Shown piece by piece: positions 62,721-64,000 of a stretch of DNA of 64,000 nt (position 1 is the stretch's first letter; every line of letters starts with the position of its first letter). The position numbers and the translations under genes are program-made. The DNA is taken from positions 9,529,566 to 9,593,565 of the forward strand of contig OX336340.1 in NCBI GenBank assembly GCA_946902875.1, written 5' to 3'. The notes beneath the pieces were generated by a model, which saw nothing but the letters and a program-made list of their open reading frames with translations, had not been told where the DNA came from and searched no databases. The stretch comes from Nematopogon swammerdamellus (lineage: Eukaryota; Arthropoda; Insecta; Lepidoptera; Adelidae).

Positions 62721-64000
62721 TTACTGTGTCTCTCCAGAATTAAAACAGGTACGTTTGCAGGGAGTACACAGTTTTAAACAAGGGACGTTTGCTTTCCTAC
62801 AACCACAGTTCTTTGAGTTGCAAAGTCCTTTACAGTGGCAAACAATAACTTCTGGGTACGTCTTAGGAATGGGATCAAGCATCATAAAACGTGGAACTAC
62901 TTGCTCGCCATCTATGGTCCAGCCGCAGTCTTCCAGCAATAGAAGAGATGGCTTGGGAAGGTAAGCATTCTCCCATACACATACCTGCCAATTAATAAAT
63001 AGATTAAAGAACGTTTTTACAGTCTTTTATGTTTTTTATTCTGATGGTTTCAGGCCAACTTACTTGGTAGTGGCACCTTTTGATGTGAAGCCGAAGTGCA
63101 TCTGTTGTAGGTGGGAGAGATTATGGCTTTCTCACAGCTCCAAATAAAATACTGCGGGCATCATCTGCACATGAAACGCCAGGATCAACCTGTATGCAAA
63201 ATTTAAGTGTTTGTTTAATTATTAAACGAATAAATATTTTTTTTATTTATTGATTGCGTGAACTCAACTTGAAAACGTATGCCTAACGTACCTTATATAA
63301 TTTGACGACGAACGCCTCTATATTCTTGAGAACGTCCTCACTAAGTGGACAGCATCCAAGTCCACTCAGAAGCTCGTAGTTTTCTCCACAGAAAACTTTC
63401 CAGCCGCCTATCTTCGTTATGGATGCAAGTTTGGACGTCGAGTCACAACCAGTGATTGCATGGAAAGCAAGCAGATAAGTTACTTGCTCGGGTGAAAGCT
63501 TCTTGCAAATATCATGAACTGGAATATATTTAATGTCTCGTGCATGAGAGCACTTCATCTTGTCAAAGTGGTGAGCAAGAAGAAGCACGACATCAGTGTC
63601 TCTGGTCATCACAACAACATTGTTATCTGTACTTTTAACAGCATGAAGTATTATACGGGTATCAGCTTCCTCGTGAGACGCTCTCAGGCAATCAACATTG
63701 CGAGTTGGATCGGTAGACTGAACATGTGACTCCTCCTTGAATCCTCCTGAGAGAACCACCTCAAGATCACCAAAGACATGCTGTAAAATTCTGTCGGACA
63801 AAAATCTGCACAGATTAGCTTTGTTGTCTGAAAGGAATAAAAAGCTACTCCAGTTCTTTGGCAACGGCACGTTAGAGTCAGTTATTTCCCTGCGAACTGG
63901 AGCGAAACCCTTGGCTCTTTTCTTCCTTGTTCCAGCTTTTACAGATTGGGATAGGTACCGGTGAAACACAACGTGAACTTCCTGATAATTAAATCCATGG
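62721..64000 (-). pseudogene. Transposon-type gene: PIN/FEN1-like region plus CXC domain, in-frame stop, runs off the window
   Basis: Exons: beyond 64000 to 63292 (donor GTACGT), 63189-63064 (donor GTAAGT), 62984-62721. All junctions are phase 0. Exon 1 is open to the window edge and shows SHEEADTRIILHA, VVVMTRDTDVVLLLAHHF and LLAFHAITGCDSTSK, three acidic boxes resembling the EAD, DTD and GCD motifs of FEN1/PIN nucleases. Exon 3 carries a tesmin/TSO1-like cysteine cluster (VICHCKGLCNSKNCGCRK, PCLKLCTPCKRTC) and ends CFNSGETQ. This pairing is familiar from multi-copy insect and cnidarian genes thought to be transposon-derived; the link is from memory of the pattern. Exon 2 has a TAA at 63121-63123, so this copy is probably dead unless exon 2 is skipped. 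Confidence 0.65.

Overview
This is AT-rich, intron- and transposon-dense animal DNA with spliced genes. The repeats point to a moth or butterfly (Lepidoptera): Helitron-like elements of the Lep1 type (5' TCTATACATATAATAAA, 3' CAGCTAG), a SINE with a 5S-rRNA-like segment, R4/Dong-type and CR1-like LINEs, and many mariner-type MITEs flanked by TA. No bacterial-type operon, CRISPR array, rRNA gene or intact tRNA gene was seen.

Host genes, all on the minus strand. (1) A four-and-a-half-LIM (FHL) gene, the insect Limpet orthologue, runs from 40930 down to 4767 in six coding exons (40773-40930, 39923-40112, 37235-37409, 6615-6784, 5951-6137, 4767-4924). They join in phase to 345 residues. The intron 6785-37234 is about 30 kb and holds most of the repeats. 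A CpG-rich block (40931-41480) lies upstream of the first coding exon. A second CpG-rich block (29467-29640) fronts an orphan exon-like ORF (29247-29466) whose phase would allow splicing into the third-from-last LIM exon; I read it as a possible internal promoter. (2) An unrecognised two-exon gene of 390 residues (60310-61007 joined to 59638-60112) with a CpG-rich upstream block. (3) At the right edge, a three-exon gene of the transposon-associated class that pairs a PIN/FEN1-like region with a tesmin/TSO1-like CXC zinc region. It continues past the window and carries an in-frame stop in its middle exon.

Mobile DNA by region. 0-5 kb: a 5S-like SINE and a fold-back element holding a MITE. 7-16.5 kb (inside the Limpet intron): a truncated CR1-like LINE, an 0.8 kb palindrome, a mariner element rearranged as a large inverted duplication with another repeat inserted in it, a second fold-back, and two MITEs that share one TA. 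20-24.5 kb: a MITE, then a Helitron-like composite with opposed tandem arrays, a retroelement nuclease-domain remnant between them, and three copies of its 3'-terminal module. 25.7-27.2 kb: a SINE dimer split by a MITE, then a LINE tail. 32-37 kb: SINE and LINE remnants. 42.9-47.3 kb: a two-ORF R4/Dong-type LINE with intact ORFs, set in TA microsatellite DNA next to an inverted copy of its own 3' tail. 50.7-51.4 kb: a near full-length SINE and a MITE. 54.1-57.8 kb: a CR1-like LINE with an uninterrupted 982-residue endonuclease/reverse transcriptase ORF. 58.2 kb: another LINE tail.

The strongest leads are the TA-embedded R4/Dong LINE with a duplicated Myb-like ORF1, the SINE head in which a 5S-like block sits between tRNA-type A and B boxes, the Helitron 3'-end triplication, and the pair of splice acceptors 11 nt apart in the Limpet gene, which may switch between FHL-type and longer isoforms. 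Exon boundaries were read by eye from GT/AG sites and reading phase; no transcript data or database search was available.
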